Below are positions 1 through 9,285 of a stretch of DNA of 64,000 nucleotides, piece after piece (position 1 is the first letter of the stretch; each line of letters opens with the position of its first letter). Under the pieces are notes generated by a model. It was not told the DNA's origin, searched no databases, and was given only the letters and a program-made list of their open reading frames with translations. Both the position numbers and the translations under genes were made by a program. The stretch is from Spirosoma sp. 48-14 (lineage in GTDB: Bacteria > Bacteroidota > Bacteroidia > Cytophagales > Spirosomataceae): positions 62,001-126,000 of the forward strand of contig NZ_MKUD01000058.1 in assembly GCF_001898575.1 (NCBI RefSeq). Reading direction: 5' to 3'.

Positions 1-832
1 GCACTGCATCGCTGAAGCACAAAAAACGGGGGGCCTTGCTGCCTTCATCGATGCCGAACACGCATTCGACCGTGTGTATGCAGAGAAACTAGGTATCGAC
101 ACCAAAAATCTGCTGATCTCACAACCCGATAATGGCGAACAAGCCCTCGAAATTGCCGAACACCTGATTAGTTCAGGCGCTATTGATATCTGCGTTATCG
201 ACTCCGTTGCCGCACTGGTTCCTAAAGCCGAAATCGAAGGCGAAATGGGCGAAAGCAAAATGGGTCTTCAGGCTCGTCTGATGTCGCAGGCGTTGCGGAA
301 ACTGACGGGTACTATCAATAAAACGGGCTGCTGCTGCATATTCATTAACCAGTTGCGCGAAAAAATCGGGGTGATGTTCGGTAACCCCGAAACAACCACG
401 GGTGGTAACGCGCTGAAATTCTATTCGTCGGTTCGTCTGGACATCCGTCGGATTGGTCAGATCAAAGAAGGAGCCGATAATGTAGTAGGGAACCGCACCA
501 AAGTGAAGGTGGTCAAAAACAAACTGGCCGCACCGTTCAAAGTTGTTGAATTCGACATTATGTACGGTCAGGGTATCTCGAAAGTTGGTGAAGTACTCGA
601 TTTGGCGGTTGAAATGGAGATCGTTAAAAAATCGGGTTCGTGGTTCTCATACGGAACCAACCGTCTGGCGCAAGGACGCGATGCCGTAAAAGAACTATTG
701 CTCGACAATCCTGAGCTGATGGCAGAACTGGAAGGTAAAATCCGGGCGAAAATTGCCGAAGATCAGGATGCTCTGCTTGATCCTGTTCTTGAAGGCACCG
801 ATGCCGACGACGAAGGGTTGCTTGACGACTAA
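1..832 (+). CDS. recA: RecA recombinase, 3' part (5' end outside window)
   Basis: RecA forms ATP-dependent filaments on single-stranded DNA for homologous recombination and SOS induction. The reading frame is open from base 2, so the gene begins upstream of the window and the Walker A loop is not visible. Visible RecA signatures are AFIDAEHAFD, the Walker B region ICVIDSVAALVPKAEIEGE, MGLQARLMSQALRKL, and the L2/DNA-binding stretch GNPETTTGGNALKFYSSVR. The C-terminus is acidic (DADDEGLLDD), as is usual for RecA. A GTG at 74 is an internal valine, not the start. A strong hairpin terminator follows 14 bp after the stop. The regulator recX lies about 14 kb away rather than next to recA. Identification is very secure. 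Confidence 0.98.
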   Translation, partial: HCIAEAQKTGGLAAFIDAEHAFDRVYAEKLGIDTKNLLISQPDNGEQALEIAEHLISSGAIDICVIDSVAALVPKAEIEGEMGESKMGLQARLMSQALRKLTGTINKTGCCCIFINQLREKIGVMFGNPETTTGGNALKFYSSVRLDIRRIGQIKEGADNVVGNRTKVKVVKNKLAAPFKVVEFDIMYGQGISKVGEVLDLAVEMEIVKKSGSWFSYGTNRLAQGRDAVKELLLDNPELMAELEGKIRAKIAEDQDALLDPVLEGTDADDEGLLDD

Positions 833-845
833 TGCATACACGTTT

Positions 846-885
846 AATGAAAAAGGGCAGGATTTGTTTCCTGCCCTTTTTCATT
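846..885. terminator. Bidirectional hairpin terminator after recA
   Basis: The arms 849-862 and 869-882 pair perfectly over 14 bp (core GGGCAGGA / TCCTGCCC) around a 6-nt loop. A-rich and T-rich flanks give a U-tract in both directions. It ends recA and overlaps the last codons of the convergent lipoprotein gene. Confidence 0.9.
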
Positions 886-1459
886 TGGTATAGGTTCCGT
901 TACTGTATTTTAGCTTGGTCAGGAACTTAATATTTTTGAATAAGAGCGGATTCGGAGCTGCTGCATTCTGCACCTGATCAGGTATCATTCTAACATTAGC
1001 AGTACCTTTGATTTCACCGGAAACCTCATCGAACGACTGAATTGTCAATTGGGTTTCGGAACCAATCACAGGCTTATAGGTCCCCCAGGGTAGTTTATTG
1101 CTTAAGGTTGTGAATGTACAACCAATACTATCGGTTCCGCAATACAGCGTTCGGTAGTCTACTTTGAATTTCGTTAATGAACCTGGCTTTTTCGGGATAT
1201 TAAATAGGGTCAGGGTTGCTAGTTTTTCGCCATTATCAGCGAATTCAGTAATGGTGATGTCGAAGGCATAGGCAGTACATGGCACTCTTGATGCCGCAGA
1301 AATTCGTGCATTGCTTAACTCGTCTCCATGTCGTGTCCCTGTGACAACCCCCCAGTAATTTGTTGAATAAAGACCAGGAATAGGAATAGAAGTTAATTCA
1401 GTAGTACAGCCTAGCGGCACTAAAGCTAAGAGTAAAATAACTTTTGGTACAATACCCAT
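881..1459 (-). CDS. Hypothetical lipoprotein
   Basis: This 192-residue protein has a lipoprotein signal: a basic start, a run of leucine/alanine, then the lipobox LVPLGC with Cys18. It is therefore expected to be lipid-anchored in an envelope membrane. The rest alternates polar and hydrophobic residues in a beta-rich pattern, with several cysteines (CTAYAF, LYCGTDSIGCTF) that could form disulfides. I recognise no family. It is convergent with recA and shares that terminator. The AT-rich stretch upstream (1460-1586) should hold its promoter, but I see no clear consensus there. Confidence 0.75.
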   Translation of the reverse strand: MGIVPKVILLLALVPLGCTTELTSIPIPGLYSTNYWGVVTGTRHGDELSNARISAASRVPCTAYAFDITITEFADNGEKLATLTLFNIPKKPGSLTKFKVDYRTLYCGTDSIGCTFTTLSNKLPWGTYKPVIGSETQLTIQSFDEVSGEIKGTANVRMIPDQVQNAAAPNPLLFKNIKFLTKLKYSNGTYTK

Positions 1460-1586
1460 CTGACTCGTTTACAATAGCATCATACGTGTCGTTAATGCTT
1501 TATTATCAAAAAGCGAGCCATTTAATACACATTATATACTGTATAGTACATTTAAATATTGCCAAACTCAACTTACTATGGGTATG

Positions 1587-1615
1587 AAAAAAGCTACCAT
1601 TTTGTGGTAGCTTTT
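1587..1615 (-). terminator. Terminator of citrate synthase gene
   Basis: The arms 1589-1599 and 1605-1615 (AAAAGCTACCA / TGGTAGCTTTT) form an 11-bp stem with a 5-nt loop. On the minus strand it is followed by a run of T. It lies 25 bp beyond the gltA stop codon. Confidence 0.85.
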
Positions 1616-1640
1616 CAGGAAAATATAAATTAAGTATTCC

Positions 1641-2924
1641 TTATCGATTTTCCAGCGAAACAAACTCACGCAGGGTTGGTCCTGTATAAATCTGCCGGGG
1701 CCGACCGATAGGCTCTTTTTGCTCACGCATTTCTTTCCATTGGGCAATCCAGCCGGGCAGACGGCCTATGGCAAACATAACCGTAAACATATTGGTCGGA
1801 ATACCTAAAGCGCGGTAGATAATCCCCGAATAGAAATCTACATTGGGATATAGTTTACGCGACACGAAATAATCATCGTGCAGAGCAGCCTCTTCCAGCC
1901 CTTTCGCAATTTCCAGTACCGGATCGTTGATACCCAGCTTGGATAACACGTCATCAGCCGCTTTTTTGATAATCTTGGCGCGAGGGTCGAAGTTTTTGTA
2001 AACCCGGTGCCCAAAGCCAAATAGCCGGAAGCCCGTCGTTTTCGCATTTTTCGCCATATCGACATACTTGGCAACATCGCCCCCGTCGGCTTTAATATCT
2101 TCGAGCATCTCGATCACTTCCTGGTTAGCACCACCGTGTAGCGGTCCCCATAAAGCACTAATACCCGCCGAAATAGACGAATAGATATTTGCCTGCGATG
2201 ACCCCACCAGCCGAACCGTTGAGGTAGAACAGTTTTGCTCATGATCGGCATGGAGGATCAGCAACACGTTCAGGGCTTCAACGACAACCGGGTCAATTTT
2301 ATAGTCCTCAACCGGCAACGAGAACATCATGTTCAGGAAGTTCGGAATGTAGTCGAGGCTATTTTTGGGGTAGTTGATTGGATGCCCCTGCGAGCGCTTA
2401 TACGACCAGGTAGCAATTGTTGGTAGTTTGGCGAGTAACCGAATAATATGCAGGTCGGTTTTATCGCCCTCAGCCCCTTCCAGATCAGAATAGAACGCAC
2501 TCATGGCACTCACCAGCGATGCCAGTACACCCATTGGGTGAGCCTTCACGGGAAAACCATCGAAAATTTTCCGCATGTCTTCATTCACCAGCGTATGCCG
2601 ACGAATGGATGTTTCGAACTGAGAGTACTGGTCTTTTGTTGGTAATTCACCGTAAATGAGCAGGTAAGCTACTTCCAGAAACGACGCTTTAGCAGCTAAA
2701 TCTTCGATGGCATACCCACGATACTGTAAAATACCCTGCTCACCATCCAGAAACGTGATAGCGCTTTTGGTAGCACCAGTATTTTTATAACCCCGGTCTA
2801 AGGTTACGTAGCCGGTCTGATCACGGAGATTCGAGATGTCGAAGGCTTTTTCATGTTCGGTTCCCTCCAGCGTTGGGAATGAATAGGACTTACCATCGAC
2901 TGTTAATTCAGCGGTATTTGCCAT
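1641..2924 (-). CDS. gltA: Citrate synthase
   Basis: Citrate synthase condenses oxaloacetate and acetyl-CoA as the entry step of the TCA cycle in the cytoplasm. The 427-residue length fits the bacterial type II (hexameric) class. The catalytic and substrate-binding residues are visible: His225 in HADHEQNCSTS, His263 in GPLHGGANQEV, His306 in GFGHRVYKNFDPRA and Asp363 in NVDFYSG. The start ATG precedes a small beta domain typical of type II enzymes (ELTVDGKSYSFP). The gene stands alone, with its own terminator and 238 bp of upstream sequence with no other gene. Type II enzymes are often inhibited by NADH; that is family knowledge and cannot be read from this sequence. Confidence 0.97.
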   Translation of the reverse strand: MANTAELTVDGKSYSFPTLEGTEHEKAFDISNLRDQTGYVTLDRGYKNTGATKSAITFLDGEQGILQYRGYAIEDLAAKASFLEVAYLLIYGELPTKDQYSQFETSIRRHTLVNEDMRKIFDGFPVKAHPMGVLASLVSAMSAFYSDLEGAEGDKTDLHIIRLLAKLPTIATWSYKRSQGHPINYPKNSLDYIPNFLNMMFSLPVEDYKIDPVVVEALNVLLILHADHEQNCSTSTVRLVGSSQANIYSSISAGISALWGPLHGGANQEVIEMLEDIKADGGDVAKYVDMAKNAKTTGFRLFGFGHRVYKNFDPRAKIIKKAADDVLSKLGINDPVLEIAKGLEEAALHDDYFVSRKLYPNVDFYSGIIYRALGIPTNMFTVMFAIGRLPGWIAQWKEMREQKEPIGRPRQIYTGPTLREFVSLENR

Positions 2925-3162
2925 ACAAATTCAGGGGTAGAATAAATCAGAGGTACTACAATAGCGGTTTGTTGAGTATCAGGCTCAAGTAGCCGTTTAT
3001 AAACGTTTTACCAGTCAGGAAGCTCGTAGTAAAATTATCCGGGCGAGTCCACGACGGGCGAAATTAGCCGAAAAATTAAAACGACGAATGAAATTGCCGT
3101 AAAAAAGCCAGATTACATTTATATTAAATGGTAACCCCGAAAATCGGCCGTATGTTCCCCGC

Positions 3163-4443
3163 TCATCGCTTATAGAAAACTCCCCCCTTCATCACGGTTC
3201 GAACACGATGTAAATCAGTAATGGTTTTTGTAGGATCACCCTCTACGGCTACCAGATCGGCCAGTAAGCCTGTCCGTATCCGCCCCCGATCTACTACATG
3301 GAAAACCTCAGCATTGACCGAGGTGACCGACCGTAACACATCGATCGGTTTCATGCCGTAATCGACCATTAAATCTAGTTCGCGGGCATTATCGCCGTGA
3401 CTAAAAACGCCTACATCCCCCCCGGCAGCAATGGTTACGCCAGCGTCCAGCGCCTGTTTGAATGTTACCCGTTTTTGTTTAAGTCGTTCCGGTTCAGGCG
3501 ACTGCCCTTTTTTCCAGCCACGATACTGGCTGATGGCATCACCAGCCGCCAGCGTCGGGCATAAGGCCGTGCCGTGTTGCTTCATCAGCGCAAATATCTC
3601 TGGCGTACCTGCATCGCCATGCTCAACGGTTTCGCAACCACCCAAAATAGCCCGACGCATCCCTTCGGCAGTGCTGGCGTGTGCGACGACAGCCCGACCA
3701 CTGCTTTTCGCCACCTCTACGATCAATTTGATTTCATCAACGGTAAAGGTTGGGCGGGCTTCGGCCATTAGTCCCCAGCGATAATCGGCGTAAATTTTGA
3801 TGGCATCAGCTCCTTTCCCAATCTGTCGCCGAACGGCTTTTATCAATGCGTCATGTCCGTCGGCTTCTTCGGCTCCCTGTGGAACATCAATGTCAGGACT
3901 AAATCCTTTAGGGGCGTAGCTCCCTGTTGCGATAAGCGCCCGGGTAACAATGATCATTCGAGGACCTGGAATAATCCCCTGATTGATAGCCTGCTTTAGG
4001 CCAACATCGTCATACTCGGCTCCTTCGGTGCCCAGATCCCGGACGGTTGTAAACCCAGCCATCAACGTTTTCTGGGCATGAATCGTAGCGCGGGCCGTTC
4101 GCAGAGAGCGGGCTTCTTTCAGAACCTGGTCATCCCATGGGGTTTCGTTGTACGGATGCAGAAACAGGTGCGAGTGGCCTTCGATTAATCCCGGCAAGAG
4201 GGTGGTGCCTTTTAGATCAACGACTTCGGCTCCCTCTGACGAGACAGACGATGCCGCTCCTACAGCCTCTATTTTATCCCCTTTTACCCGTACAACCCAG
4301 CCTTCGTGGCTTGTTTCGCCATCGAATATCCGATCCGGTTTAAGGAGGTAAGTCTGGCCCTGCCCGAAACTCTGGCCAGCTACATTGAACAAGATCATCA
4401 ACAGGCCAAGCCGGAGCGTTGTCCAGACACTATGAAACGTCAT
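3163..4443 (-). CDS. Secreted metal-dependent amidohydrolase (imidazolonepropionase/prolidase-like)
   Basis: The 426-residue protein starts with an export signal (hydrophobic LGLLMILFNVAGQSFG), so it probably acts in the periplasm. The amidohydrolase fold is clear: a small N-terminal beta domain ends in GTTLLPGLIEGHSHL with the metal-binding His90-Ser-His92. Later come the bridging Lys region (DAIKIYADY), the His motifs VVAHAST and TVEHGD, and the metal Asp in AAGGDVGVFSHGDN. Related proteins are annotated as Xaa-Pro dipeptidases or imidazolonepropionase-like enzymes, but the substrate cannot be read here. Its first 14 bases overlap the end of the upstream RAYT gene, so the two may be translationally coupled. 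A start at 4398 (MILFNV) would shorten the signal peptide. Confidence 0.85.
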   Translation of the reverse strand: MTFHSVWTTLRLGLLMILFNVAGQSFGQGQTYLLKPDRIFDGETSHEGWVVRVKGDKIEAVGAASSVSSEGAEVVDLKGTTLLPGLIEGHSHLFLHPYNETPWDDQVLKEARSLRTARATIHAQKTLMAGFTTVRDLGTEGAEYDDVGLKQAINQGIIPGPRMIIVTRALIATGSYAPKGFSPDIDVPQGAEEADGHDALIKAVRRQIGKGADAIKIYADYRWGLMAEARPTFTVDEIKLIVEVAKSSGRAVVAHASTAEGMRRAILGGCETVEHGDAGTPEIFALMKQHGTALCPTLAAGDAISQYRGWKKGQSPEPERLKQKRVTFKQALDAGVTIAAGGDVGVFSHGDNARELDLMVDYGMKPIDVLRSVTSVNAEVFHVVDRGRIRTGLLADLVAVEGDPTKTITDLHRVRTVMKGGVFYKR

Positions 4444-5083
4444 TGTGTTGCGTGTATTCAGGTTTTACGTATGTCCATTTCCAGTCCTGCCAGTGCTGAC
4501 AAAAGCCTGCTTTTACTGGATTCTGCAAAATATACTGAACAATTCGATTGAGTTCGTCGCGGTCGCGCACCAGTCGGTCATAATTTTTATCATCCCAGAA
4601 TGGACCCTGTCTTTCCAGTAACTGATTACACTGCCGGGCCGAAAAGCTCTTTATACTTTGCAGGATTTTCACCAATGGAAGAGCGGGCCTGCCCGATTCT
4701 GGATCAAAGAGCGAAAACGCGACATGAATATGATTGGGCATCAACGTGTAGGCAATCAGGTTATACGCTTTATCATCCCAATAGTGCACGCTTTGGGCGA
4801 CCAATTCAGCAATGGAATCGGTCGCAAGCCATCGAGGGCCATAATCTGCCCGATCCATTACGTTGTCGTACTCGCCAAAATACATTCTTTCCAGCCGATC
4901 CAGTTCCTCCCGACTATGCCCCGGACGATTGAGTATCTGTTGTTTCTGTCCTGCATACTTACCGGCCATACGTTCTTTTTCCGCTTGTTCAAGCGAGCCC
5001 CGAAGGCGCGTCGTAACAAAGAACGTCCCACCAAGCGGTTGCAAATGCGGCAAACCTTTATACCAATAGAAATCCGTATGCAT
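4430..5083 (-). CDS. REP-associated (IS200-like, Y1) tyrosine transposase, first copy
   Basis: The 217-residue protein belongs to the Y1_Tnp / RAYT family of single-copy HUH nucleases that act on palindromic DNA. The HUH motif is His118-Ile-His120 within YTLMPNHIHVAFSL. The presumed nucleophile is Tyr168 in FWDDKNYDRLVRD, followed by the family tail YILQNPVKAGF. Unlike the second copy at 8672, I see no REP palindromes beside it. It sits inside a same-strand run (uvrA, membrane protein, this gene, amidohydrolase), 20 bp after the membrane-protein gene and overlapping the next by 14 bp. It appears intact. Confidence 0.9.
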   Translation of the reverse strand: MHTDFYWYKGLPHLQPLGGTFFVTTRLRGSLEQAEKERMAGKYAGQKQQILNRPGHSREELDRLERMYFGEYDNVMDRADYGPRWLATDSIAELVAQSVHYWDDKAYNLIAYTLMPNHIHVAFSLFDPESGRPALPLVKILQSIKSFSARQCNQLLERQGPFWDDKNYDRLVRDRDELNRIVQYILQNPVKAGFCQHWQDWKWTYVKPEYTQHNDVS

Positions 5084-5103
5084 ATAGTGTCAGGAAGGCC
5101 CTT

Positions 5104-5496
5104 TTAGCGTAATCGACGAAGTAAGCCTTCGCCGAAAATCAGCACAACCAGACCTGGTAATAGAATAGCGCCCGCCCGAAAACCAGCCCCGGTCAGTTTG
5201 TATACACCCGTATTGTACTGGGTAAAACTCTGGAACAGATAATAAGCCGATCCGGCCAGCAGAACGACCAATAAACCGATAGCCATTGGCTGGCTCAACC
5301 GCCCTACAAGCCAGGTAATCAGAATGGCTATACCAGCAACGAGAGATACAGTTCCCAGTGCTTTTGGGAACGTTTCAATAGCCGTATAATCAAAAAAGAA
5401 CACCCCAGCCTGACCAATCAGATTGGGGTGCGCCAATAGCCAGCCGTCCAGAACGACCAACACCAGAAGCAAAACATAAAAGAATGGGTAACGCAT
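5104..5496 (-). CDS. Small integral membrane protein of unknown function
   Basis: The 130-residue protein has four probable membrane segments: FFYVLLLVLVVLDGWLLA near the start, then around residues 48-65, 70-88 and 105-123. The third is GLLVVLLAGSAYYLF and the last is AGAILLPGLVVLIFGEGLL. A basic RRLR tail follows the last segment. I recognise no domain. It lies 47 bp downstream of uvrA on the same strand and may share its transcript. Confidence 0.7.
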   Translation of the reverse strand: MRYPFFYVLLLVLVVLDGWLLAHPNLIGQAGVFFFDYTAIETFPKALGTVSLVAGIAILITWLVGRLSQPMAIGLLVVLLAGSAYYLFQSFTQYNTGVYKLTGAGFRAGAILLPGLVVLIFGEGLLRRLR

Positions 5497-5543
5497 AAAG
5501 CTGTTTTCGCAGGTTGTTTTTAACGCAACGAAAATAAGGACTT

Positions 5544-8423
5544 TTACGTCTTACTGCCTTCCAATTCCAGTTTCAAAAACTTGCCGGTGTAGCTTCCTTT
5601 GGCTTCGGCTACTTTTTCGGGGGTTCCTTCGGCAATGATGTTACCACCTTTGTTACCACCTTCCGGCCCGAGGTCAATGAGGTGATCCGAGACTTTGATA
5701 ACGTCCAGATTGTGCTCGATGATCAGAACGGTATTGCCCTTATCGGCCAGTTTGTTCAATACATCGAGCAGATGGGCAATGTCCTGAAAGTGCAAACCCG
5801 TAGTTGGCTCATCGAGGATATAAAGCGTTTTGCCGGTATCTTTTTTCGAGAGTTCTTCAGCTAGTTTTACGCGTTGGGCTTCACCGCCCGAGAGCGTAGT
5901 CGCATGTTGGCCAAGCGTAATATAGCCCAACCCAACATCGTTCAGTGTCTGTACTTTACGCAGAATTTTGGGCTGACTAGCGAAGAAATCCAGCGCCTGC
6001 TCAACGGTCATATCCAGTACATCGGCAATGGATTTACCTTTGAAGCGGACCTCCAGCGTTTCGCGGTTGAAGCGTTTACCTTTACAGGTTTCGCAAACAA
6101 CGTGCACATCGGGCAGGAACTCCATTTCGATTTTCTTCATACCCGCACCTTCGCAGTCTTCGCAGCGACCACCCTTTACATTGAACGAGAAGCGTCCCGG
6201 CTTATAGCCCCGAATTTTGGCTTCGGGCAGTTCGGCAAATAGCGTCCGAATTTCGGAAAACATGCCCGTATAGGTTGCCGGATTCGAGCGGGGCGTCCGA
6301 CCAATGGGCGACTGGTCAACTTCAATGACTTTATCCAGATGCTCCAGTCCATCGACCGACTTAAACGGCAGCGGCTCCCGCTTCGACTTATAGAAATGAC
6401 GATTCAGTACTGGAAACAGGGTTTCGTGGATCAACGACGACTTGCCACTACCCGACACCCCCGTAATGGTTACCATTTTGCCCAAAGGTAGTTTGAGCGT
6501 TACTTTTTTGAGGTTATGCCCGGTGGCGTCCTTAATAATTAGAAACTTACCATTTCCCTTGCGCCGTTCGGCTGGTACGTCGATAGCCCTTCGACCACTC
6601 AGATACTCAGCCGTAGTACTGCCGTTTTTCAGAAACTCTTCGGGAGTGCCGATGCCCACTACCTGTCCGCCATGCCGACCTGCTCCCGGCCCGATGTCGA
6701 GAATAAAATCGGATTCGAGCATCATGTCTTTGTCGTGTTCAACGACCAAAACCGTATTACCCAGATCACGCAGGTTTTTGAGCGAGTCAATCAGCTTAAC
6801 GTTGTCGCGCTGGTGGAGGCCAATGCTTGGCTCGTCCATAATGTACAGCACGCCAACTAGTTGTGTACCTATCTGCGTGGCCAGCCGAATTCGTTGCGCT
6901 TCGCCACCCGAAAGTGTACGTAGCGGCCGGTCGAGCGTTAGGTAGTCCAAACCGATGTCGAGCAGGAAGCCGATCCGTTTGCGGATTTCTTTCAGAATCT
7001 CTTTGGCAATGACGTTCTGGCGGTCGGTCATTCGACTTTCGACCCCATCGAACCAGGCTGTTAGTTCCGAAATGTCCATGCGGGCCAGTTCAGAAATGTT
7101 TTTCTGGTCGATTTTAAAGTATAGGGACTCCTTTTTTAGCCGAGCCCCCTGGCACTCAGGACAGGTTTTGACAACCATAAAGTCCTTTAGCCATTCCTGA
7201 ATTTTGTCAGTACTGTTTTCCTGCTGGCGTTTCAGGAAGTTGACAATACCCTCGAATTTGAAGCTATAATAATCCTCACCAGGATATTTTTTGGATGGCA
7301 CCGTCGCTTCATCCTCTGTTCCATACATAAGAGCGTGGAGCAGATCATCCGGGAATTTGTTGACGGGCGATGTCAGGTTGAGTTTATACTTTTTCAGAAT
7401 CGCTTCAATCTCCTTAAAGATCCACAACTCCCGGTATTCACCTAACGGGGCAATGGCTCCCCGGCTGATACTAAGCGACTTATCTGGAATAACCGACTCT
7501 TCCGTAATCTCTTCAATCACGCCCAGTCCATTACAAACCGGGCATGCTCCATAAGGCGAGTTGAACGAAAAGGTATTGGGCGACGGTTCGTCGTAACTAA
7601 TGCCCGATTCGGGATCCATCAGGTTCTGCGAGAAGTAGACCAGGGTTCCGTTTCCATCCAGCATCTGCATAGCACCTTTCCCCTGTCGGAGTGCCGTTTG
7701 TACGGACTGGCTCAACCGATACCGATCTTCCACTTTGGGAACGAGTCGATCAATCACGATTTCGATATCGTGAATTTTGTAGCGGTCCAGTTGCATCTTG
7801 GGGGCAATATCCTGCACCACCCCATCGACACGCACTTTGGTGTAGCCCGTTTTGGCAATCTGCACAAACAGCTCCCGGTAATGCCCTTTGCGTCCTTTGA
7901 TAATGGGCGACAGCAAAGTCAGTTTTTGTCCGGCATATTGCTCCAGAATCGTATCGATAATCTGGTCCTGCGATTGCCGCTCCATTTTGCGACCTGTTAT
8001 GTACGAGAACGCTTCGCCAGCACGGGCATACAGCAATCGCAAAAAGTCGTAAATCTCGGTTGTGGTACCGACCGTCGAACGCGGGTTTTTGGAGGTTGTT
8101 TTCTGCTCAATGGAAATCACCGGACTCAGCCCGTTGATCTTGTCCACATCGGGGCGCTCCATATCGCCAATGAAGGAGCGGGCATAGGCCGAAAAGCTCT
8201 CCATATACCGACGTTGACCTTCGGCATAAATGGTATCGAACGCCAGCGACGACTTGCCGCTTCCGCTAATACCCGTCACGACCACCAGCTTATTGCGGGG
8301 AATGGTAACGTCAATATTTTTCAGGTTGTGTTCGCGGGCACCCAGCACTTCAATCTGGTCGTAGCCCGTCAAATCAATATCAGTAAGCCCGGATGGCTGG
8401 TTCAGTGTTTGTTGTTCTGTCAC
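5544..8423 (-). CDS. uvrA: Excinuclease ABC subunit A
   Basis: UvrA is the damage-recognition ATPase of nucleotide excision repair; it loads UvrB at lesions. The 959-residue protein has the full UvrA layout. The first ABC module has Walker A GISGSGKSS (51-59), a zinc finger with CPVCNGLG and CPECQGARL, and signature LSGGEAQRIRLATQIG. The second module has Walker A GVSGSGKSS, a zinc finger with CEDCEGAG and CETCKGKRF, signature LSGGEAQRVKLAEELS and Walker B LYILDEPTTGLH. The signal is complete and undamaged. A REP-rich intergenic region separates its start from the divergent RAYT gene. Confidence 0.98.
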   Translation of the reverse strand: MTEQQTLNQPSGLTDIDLTGYDQIEVLGAREHNLKNIDVTIPRNKLVVVTGISGSGKSSLAFDTIYAEGQRRYMESFSAYARSFIGDMERPDVDKINGLSPVISIEQKTTSKNPRSTVGTTTEIYDFLRLLYARAGEAFSYITGRKMERQSQDQIIDTILEQYAGQKLTLLSPIIKGRKGHYRELFVQIAKTGYTKVRVDGVVQDIAPKMQLDRYKIHDIEIVIDRLVPKVEDRYRLSQSVQTALRQGKGAMQMLDGNGTLVYFSQNLMDPESGISYDEPSPNTFSFNSPYGACPVCNGLGVIEEITEESVIPDKSLSISRGAIAPLGEYRELWIFKEIEAILKKYKLNLTSPVNKFPDDLLHALMYGTEDEATVPSKKYPGEDYYSFKFEGIVNFLKRQQENSTDKIQEWLKDFMVVKTCPECQGARLKKESLYFKIDQKNISELARMDISELTAWFDGVESRMTDRQNVIAKEILKEIRKRIGFLLDIGLDYLTLDRPLRTLSGGEAQRIRLATQIGTQLVGVLYIMDEPSIGLHQRDNVKLIDSLKNLRDLGNTVLVVEHDKDMMLESDFILDIGPGAGRHGGQVVGIGTPEEFLKNGSTTAEYLSGRRAIDVPAERRKGNGKFLIIKDATGHNLKKVTLKLPLGKMVTITGVSGSGKSSLIHETLFPVLNRHFYKSKREPLPFKSVDGLEHLDKVIEVDQSPIGRTPRSNPATYTGMFSEIRTLFAELPEAKIRGYKPGRFSFNVKGGRCEDCEGAGMKKIEMEFLPDVHVVCETCKGKRFNRETLEVRFKGKSIADVLDMTVEQALDFFASQPKILRKVQTLNDVGLGYITLGQHATTLSGGEAQRVKLAEELSKKDTGKTLYILDEPTTGLHFQDIAHLLDVLNKLADKGNTVLIIEHNLDVIKVSDHLIDLGPEGGNKGGNIIAEGTPEKVAEAKGSYTGKFLKLELEGSKT

Positions 8424-8502
8424 GTTGGGGTTGGATCGCCGAAGCGGTGGCTTATTCTAAAGAACAACGTAAAACAGGCGGGGGTAGTTTCCCAATATCA
8501 TG

Positions 8503-8540
8503 GTAGAGACGCAATCCTTTGCGTCTCATTGGCGTCAGCA
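8503..8540 (+). repeat. REP-like palindrome R1 (forward)
   Basis: GAGACGCAA (8506-8514) pairs with TTGCGTCTC (8519-8527) around TCCT. It is preceded by GTA and followed by a GTCAGCA tail. It has the same design as R2-R4 around the RAYT gene at 8672. Confidence 0.85.
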
Positions 8541-8617
8541 ATAATCTGCCCCTGAATCACTACGCTTTTACTGAATTATGACTAATTGTATGCATCTACG
8601 TCTGATATGAAATCTTT

Positions 8618-8655
8618 TGCTGACGCACAGGAGACGCGAAGGGTCGGGTCTCTAC
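8618..8655 (-). repeat. REP-like palindrome R2 (inverted relative to R1)
   Basis: TGCTGACGC is followed by the stem GAGACGCGA (8631-8639) and TCGGGTCTC (8644-8652), with one mismatch, around AGGG. It is the reverse complement of the R1 layout, so R1 and R2 form an inverted pair 77 bp apart. It ends 16 bp before the RAYT GTG start. Confidence 0.85.
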
Positions 8656-8671
8656 ATTAGAATTACAACCA

Positions 8672-9211
8672 GTGGACGAAATAAAATTTCGAAACAAATA
8701 CCGAATTGATCCAGCCAGACTGGCAGGATATGACTATGGGGCAAATGGAGCTTATTTTATTACGATCTGTACAAAAGACAAGGCATGTTATTTTGGCGAT
8801 ATAGGTAAGGTTAACGACGAAGCCGTCATTAGCCCCTCTATTATTGGTCAACGCGTTATTGATGGCTGGCTATCGATTCCCGGATTTTCGCCTTTTGTTC
8901 AACTTGATGCGTTTCAGTTAATGCCAAATCACATACATGCTATCCTATTCATTCATAAAATCGATAAGGATATCTGGCAAGCTAATCAATTTGGGCCGCA
9001 GCGCGAAAATCTGGCCTCAATTATACGAGGTTTCAAATCGGGGGTTACTGCCTATGCAACCACCCATCAATTACCCTTCTGCTGGCAACCCCGCTATCAT
9101 GATCGCGTCATTCGTAACGATAGTGAACTGAAACGAATCCAACAATATATCGTTGACAATCCAGCACGATGGGAACAAGACCGCTATAACGAAGTAGGTT
9201 TGTGCATGTAG
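8672..9211 (+). CDS. REP-associated tyrosine transposase (RAYT), second copy
   Basis: The 179-residue protein is a Y1_Tnp / RAYT nuclease. The HUH motif is His87-Ile-His89 in FQLMPNHIHAILF. Tyr142 in CWQPRYHDRVIRND is the likely nucleophile, and the tail YIVDNPARW follows. Family members cut and rejoin single-stranded palindromic REPs. The start is GTG at 8672, since the conserved N-terminus (FRNKYRIDPARL..YDYGANGAYFITICT) begins there. The gene is bracketed by two inverted pairs of REP palindromes, and its TAG stop (9209-9211) shares its last base with the R3 stem. It differs clearly from the copy at 4430, so the two are separate lineages rather than a recent duplication. Confidence 0.93.
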   Translation: MDEIKFRNKYRIDPARLAGYDYGANGAYFITICTKDKACYFGDIGKVNDEAVISPSIIGQRVIDGWLSIPGFSPFVQLDAFQLMPNHIHAILFIHKIDKDIWQANQFGPQRENLASIIRGFKSGVTAYATTHQLPFCWQPRYHDRVIRNDSELKRIQQYIVDNPARWEQDRYNEVGLCM

Positions 9212-9234
9212 AGACGCGATCCCTCGCGTCTCAT
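9208..9234 (+). repeat. REP-like palindrome R3 overlapping the RAYT stop
   Basis: GAGACGCGA (9211-9219) pairs perfectly with TCGCGTCTC (9224-9232) around TCCC. The preceding GTAG contains the TAG stop of the RAYT gene. The GTCAGCA tail seen in R1 is missing. Confidence 0.88.
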
Positions 9235-9285
9235 GACCGGATGGTTGTAGCGAACACGGATATGGTTTTTGCTGATGTACCCTAT

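Noticed and set aside
7698..8555. 285-residue plus-strand ORF within uvrA
   Set aside because: It is the antisense shadow of uvrA, whose own frame is fully conserved.
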